From positions 1 to 8,852 of the forward strand of contig JAFQBQ010000052.1 of assembly GCA_017416635.1 (NCBI GenBank): DNA of 8,852 bases, given 5' to 3'. Below are positions 5,600-8,852 of this stretch, piece after piece. A program made the translations under genes and the position numbers. Source of the stretch: Alphaproteobacteria bacterium. Lineage in GTDB: Bacteria > Pseudomonadota > Alphaproteobacteria > UBA3830. Within the stretch, counting starts at the first letter, position 1; every line of letters starts with the position of its first letter. The notes under the pieces were generated by a model. The model was not told the origin of the DNA, made no database searches, and was given only the letters and a program-made list of their open reading frames with translations.

Positions 5600-8248
5600 G
5601 TGTTAGATAAAAATTTTGATCCGAAGTCTTTTGAGGATAAGTTTTCTTTTGATATAGAAGCGTCGAAAAGAAATCCGAAAGGCGAGCCGTTTATGGTTTT
5701 GCTGCCGCCGCCAAATGTTACAGGAAATTTACATATTGGGCATTCGCTGTGCTACACGTTGCAGGATATTTTAGCTCGATACAAAAGATTGCGCGGGTAT
5801 GATGTTCTATTTCAGCCGGGATTAGATCACGCCGGAATCGTTACACAGTTACTAGTAGAAAAGAAACTTTATTCATCTGGCGTTGAAAGAGGTTCATTAA
5901 CTAGGGAAAAATTACTAAAAGAAATTTGGTTCTGGAAAGAAAACTCCGGCGGCATGATTTTAAAGCAAATGAAAAAAATCGGTATTTCTTGCGATTTTTC
6001 AAGATTACGTTTCACGTTGGATGACAAGAGCAAAAAAGCCGTCACGAAAATGTTCGTAAAATTGTATAACAACGGTTTGCTCAGCCGGGGACAACGCATG
6101 GTCAATTGGGATCCTCTTATTGGAACCGCCATTTCCGATTTAGAAGTTATAGAAAAGGAAGTAAAAGGTCATCTTTGGCACATAAAGTATTTCTTTGAAG
6201 ACGATTCCGGATTTATTCCTGTGGCAACCAGCCGTCCAGAAACGTTGTTCGGCGACGTCGCTGTTGCGGTAAATCCAAAAGATGAAAGATATAAACACCT
6301 TGTAGGGAAAAATGTAAAAATTCCTCTGATTGACAGATTGATTCCTATTATAGCTGATAAATATGCTGATCCGAAAAAAGGTAGCGGCGCAGTTAAGATT
6401 ACGCCAGCTCACGACTTTAACGATTTTGAAGTTGGTAAAAAGCATAAGCTTCCTGTTATCGATATATTTACTCCGAAAGCAGCTTTGAATGATACCGTTC
6501 CTGAGATGTTCAGAGGTATGGACAGATTTGAAGCGCGAAATAAGGTCGTCGAACTTTTAGAAAAAATGGACTTGCTGGTTTCCGTAGAAAACGTTAAGCA
6601 GATGTTGCCATTCGGCGATCGATCAGGAGTTATTTTGGAACCGAGAATTACTTATCAATGGTTCGTAAATGCTGAAAGATTAGCGAAGCCAGCAATAAAG
6701 GCAGTAAAAGACGGAAAAATTAACTTTATTCCGAAGCATTGGGAAAATCTTTACTTTGAATGGTTGAATAACATCCGTCCATGGTGTGTTTCTCGACAGA
6801 TTTGGTGGGGGCACCGCATCCCTGCGTGGTACAGCTCGGACGGACAAGTTTTTGTCGCGGAAACTGAAGAAGAGGCGCGTCGACAGGCTATTAAGTTTTA
6901 TGGAAAAAATAACGTAGAATTGACTCAAGATAATGATGTTTTGGATACTTGGTTTTCTTCGGGAATGTGGCCGTTCGTTACTTTAGGCTGGCCGGAAAAA
7001 AATAAAGATTTGTCCAGATATTTCTCAAATATGATTGTGGTCACGGGGTTTGATATCATTTTCTTTTGGGTCGCGCGAATGATAATGATGGGGATTTTTG
7101 CTCTTGGAAAGGTCCCGTTTAAGAATGTATATATTCATGGGTTGGTGCGTGACGAAAAAGGCAATAAGATGTCCAAGTCTAAAGGAAACGTGATAGATCC
7201 TTTGACTTTGTGCGATCAATATGGTTCCGATGCTGTTAGATATACGTTGGCAACATTGGCTTCTCCGGGGCGTGATCTGAAAATGAGCAGTCAGCTTGTT
7301 GAAACAGGGCGTAATTTCTTAACGAAACTTTGGAATGTAGTACGTTTCGCGCAAATGAACGGATGTACGTATAATCAGCACTTCGATATAAATGATGTTG
7401 CGCATCCGATAAATAAATGGATTATTTTTGAAGTGAAACAGATGGTGCGGAACGTTGAAAATGCTTTGGATAATTACCGTTTTGATGAAGCTGCAAAAAT
7501 AATTTATCAATGCTTGTGGAATAATTTCTGCGATTGGTATATGGAATTTATTAAACCGGTTTTGCAGCAAACATCGATAGATAATAGTCGCGTGGAAGGG
7601 TATAATCTTTCGCAAACGCTGTTGAAAAAAGATGTTCGCGATACGGTCGCTTGGGCGATTGCTCAGTTTATCGCAGTTTTATATCCGATTACTCCTTTCA
7701 TTTCTAAGCGTCTGAATGGGGAATTTGGCATAGTCGATGTCAAGTGGCCAAAAATAGACGACATTAGTGGTGATTACTCGGAATCGATAAAAGATGTCGA
7801 AATTTTGAAAGAAGTGATTACTTCAGTTCGCTCGATTAGACAATTTTTGCGAATTCCAGCGAGTGAAGTTTTGCAAGCAAAGCTGGAAAGCCAAGACATA
7901 CAGGTTCATGATTTCATAAAAGACCATCGCGACATTATATCGAGAATGTGCAATGTCACTTTTGCTGAAACCGTAGAAAAGAGTATTCCGTTAGTTTTGA
8001 ACGGAGCGGTTTTGCATGTAGTGATTGGCGACAAGGTGGATATCGATAGCGAAATCAAACGGTTGACGAAAGAATCCGCAGATTGCATGAAAATGCGCGA
8101 TGCGGCGATGTTCCGATTGAATAACACTGAGTTTATGAAAAAAGCTTCGGAAGAAGTTGTCGAGGAACATAAAAAACGCGTTAGTACGTTGAACAGTAAA
8201 ATCGAAAAAATAGAAGGAGTGATTCGTAATCTGGAAAATGTCAGATAA
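5600..8248 (+). CDS. valS: Valine--tRNA ligase (ValRS)
   Basis: ValS charges tRNA-Val in the cytoplasm and edits mischarged threonine. The 882-residue class I synthetase is complete, somewhat shorter than E. coli ValS (951). Order of parts: the ATP-site HIGH motif (45-48, in PPPNVTGNLHIGHSL), PGLDHAGIVTQ (73-83), the CP1 editing domain (about 190-340) with ATSRPETLFGD (209-219) and GSGAVKITPAHDFND (261-275), the return to the catalytic core at WCVSRQIWWGHRIPAWY (395-411), VLDTWFSSGMWPF (447-459), VTGFDIIFFWVARM (481-494), the KMSKS loop (523-527, with SKGNVIDP following) and a helical anticodon-binding domain (about 600-760). The C-terminal arm (about 812-880) is the coiled coil typical of ValS, with EFMKKASEEVVEEHKKR (844-860). 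The motif usually reading PFITEELW is PFISKRLN here (699-706). The start is GTG with a strong ribosome site. The last base of its stop is shared with truA. IleS and LeuS are excluded by the ValS-type motifs and C-terminal arm. Confidence 0.98.
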   Translation: MLDKNFDPKSFEDKFSFDIEASKRNPKGEPFMVLLPPPNVTGNLHIGHSLCYTLQDILARYKRLRGYDVLFQPGLDHAGIVTQLLVEKKLYSSGVERGSLTREKLLKEIWFWKENSGGMILKQMKKIGISCDFSRLRFTLDDKSKKAVTKMFVKLYNNGLLSRGQRMVNWDPLIGTAISDLEVIEKEVKGHLWHIKYFFEDDSGFIPVATSRPETLFGDVAVAVNPKDERYKHLVGKNVKIPLIDRLIPIIADKYADPKKGSGAVKITPAHDFNDFEVGKKHKLPVIDIFTPKAALNDTVPEMFRGMDRFEARNKVVELLEKMDLLVSVENVKQMLPFGDRSGVILEPRITYQWFVNAERLAKPAIKAVKDGKINFIPKHWENLYFEWLNNIRPWCVSRQIWWGHRIPAWYSSDGQVFVAETEEEARRQAIKFYGKNNVELTQDNDVLDTWFSSGMWPFVTLGWPEKNKDLSRYFSNMIVVTGFDIIFFWVARMIMMGIFALGKVPFKNVYIHGLVRDEKGNKMSKSKGNVIDPLTLCDQYGSDAVRYTLATLASPGRDLKMSSQLVETGRNFLTKLWNVVRFAQMNGCTYNQHFDINDVAHPINKWIIFEVKQMVRNVENALDNYRFDEAAKIIYQCLWNNFCDWYMEFIKPVLQQTSIDNSRVEGYNLSQTLLKKDVRDTVAWAIAQFIAVLYPITPFISKRLNGEFGIVDVKWPKIDDISGDYSESIKDVEILKEVITSVRSIRQFLRIPASEVLQAKLESQDIQVHDFIKDHRDIISRMCNVTFAETVEKSIPLVLNGAVLHVVIGDKVDIDSEIKRLTKESADCMKMRDAAMFRLNNTEFMKKASEEVVEEHKKRVSTLNSKIEKIEGVIRNLENVR

Positions 8249-8852
8249 TGAATCGTTACAAATTAGTTGTTGAATATGATGGAACACCTTTTTGCGGATG
8301 GCAGCGGCAGGAAGGTGTTTCTACCATTCAGGAGTCATTAGAAAATGCTGTTCTGCCACTTACAAAAATTCCAGTAATTATTTTCGGAGCAGGCAGAACA
8401 GATACGGGGGTCCATGCACTGGGTCAAGTTGCGCATTTCGAAACTGAAAAGAATCTTGATCCGTTTCGTATTCAAGAATGTATGAACGCACATTTGGTTC
8501 AGCAGTCCATAAGTGTGTTATCAGTGGAGCAAGTCAGCGAAGATTTTCATGCAAGATTCAGCGCGAAAGAAAGAAGCTACATTTATAAAATCGTTAATCG
8601 TCGCGCAAAATTATCTCTTGATCAAAATCGCGCCTGGAAAATTATTCATCCGTTAGATGTTCAAAAAATGAATGATATCGCGCAAGGTTTGGTCGGCAAA
8701 CATGATTTTTCAGCATTTCGGGCGGCAGGATGTCAGTCAAATTCACCAATAAAATCGATTAATAGCATAAACGTGCAAGAACATGATGCATACATATATG
8801 TAACGGTTTCCGCAAAATCGTTTTTGTATCATCAAGTTCGAAATATTGTCGG
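8248..8852 (+). CDS. truA: tRNA pseudouridine(38-40) synthase TruA (3' end cut by window edge)
   Basis: TruA converts uridines 38-40 of the tRNA anticodon arm to pseudouridine. The frame starts with the ATG in TAATG, sharing one base with the valS stop, and stays open for 201 codons plus two bases to the window end; the C-terminus is missing. The motifs are clear: MNRYKLVVEYDGTPFCGWQR (1-20), GAGRTDTGVHALGQVAHF (47-64) with catalytic Asp52 (E. coli D60), DFHARFSAKERSYIYKI (99-115), HDFSAFRAAGC (152-162) and FLYHQVRNIVG (192-202). No strong ribosome site stands at the right distance (GGAAAA is too far upstream), so translation probably depends on coupling to valS. Pairing with a tRNA synthetase gives a tRNA-related theme; truA is more often next to fmt/def in Alphaproteobacteria, as I recall. 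Confidence 0.97.
   Translation, partial: MNRYKLVVEYDGTPFCGWQRQEGVSTIQESLENAVLPLTKIPVIIFGAGRTDTGVHALGQVAHFETEKNLDPFRIQECMNAHLVQQSISVLSVEQVSEDFHARFSAKERSYIYKIVNRRAKLSLDQNRAWKIIHPLDVQKMNDIAQGLVGKHDFSAFRAAGCQSNSPIKSINSINVQEHDAYIYVTVSAKSFLYHQVRNIV

Noticed and set aside
5869..8287. Minus-strand open frames opposite valS and the start of truA
   Set aside because: They lie antisense to an intact valS with all motifs; no domain or ribosome site supports them.
1..8852. Mobile element, CRISPR array, toxin-antitoxin or defence system
   Set aside because: The window is filled with intact housekeeping genes; no transposase, integrase, spaced repeats or small paired genes are seen.

Overview
The window reads as AT-rich chromosomal DNA (roughly 40% G+C by eye) from a Gram-negative bacterium that makes Kdo-containing lipopolysaccharide. 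The protein sequences look alphaproteobacterial. A reduced-genome, host-associated lineage such as the Holosporales is a guess from base composition, not something the sequence proves. Every base is either coding or lies in one of two short intergenic stretches of about 107 and 123 bases. I see no RNA genes, insertion sequences, CRISPR arrays, phage genes or clear rho-independent terminators.

Left part (1 to 4454, minus strand, read right to left): a tightly packed operon glmU - glmS - kdsD - lptC, with junctions of 0 bp, 3 bp and an 8-bp overlap; lptC runs off the left edge. GlmS makes glucosamine-6-phosphate and GlmU turns glucosamine-1-phosphate into UDP-GlcNAc, the precursor of peptidoglycan and lipid A. 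KdsD makes arabinose-5-phosphate, the precursor of Kdo. LptC is a periplasmic part of the LPS export bridge. The operon therefore spans amino-sugar supply, Kdo supply and LPS transport. The glmM and kdsC steps are not in the window.

Centre (4455 to 4561): a divergent regulatory region with a palindromic TATACT-type -10 candidate, two short dyads and two short repeated words. It drives the operon leftward and the next gene rightward.

Right part (4562 to 8852, plus strand): a poorly characterised 304-aa protein with one N-terminal membrane helix, a SPOR-like central domain and a proline-rich tail. It is followed by valS (valyl-tRNA synthetase, GTG start with a strong Shine-Dalgarno) and truA (tRNA pseudouridine synthase, cut by the right edge). 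valS and truA overlap in TAATG and are probably translationally coupled.

Most of the window is conserved housekeeping. The least explained items are the SPOR-like membrane protein in front of valS and the repeat-rich divergent promoter region. I see no convincing evidence of an undescribed biological system.
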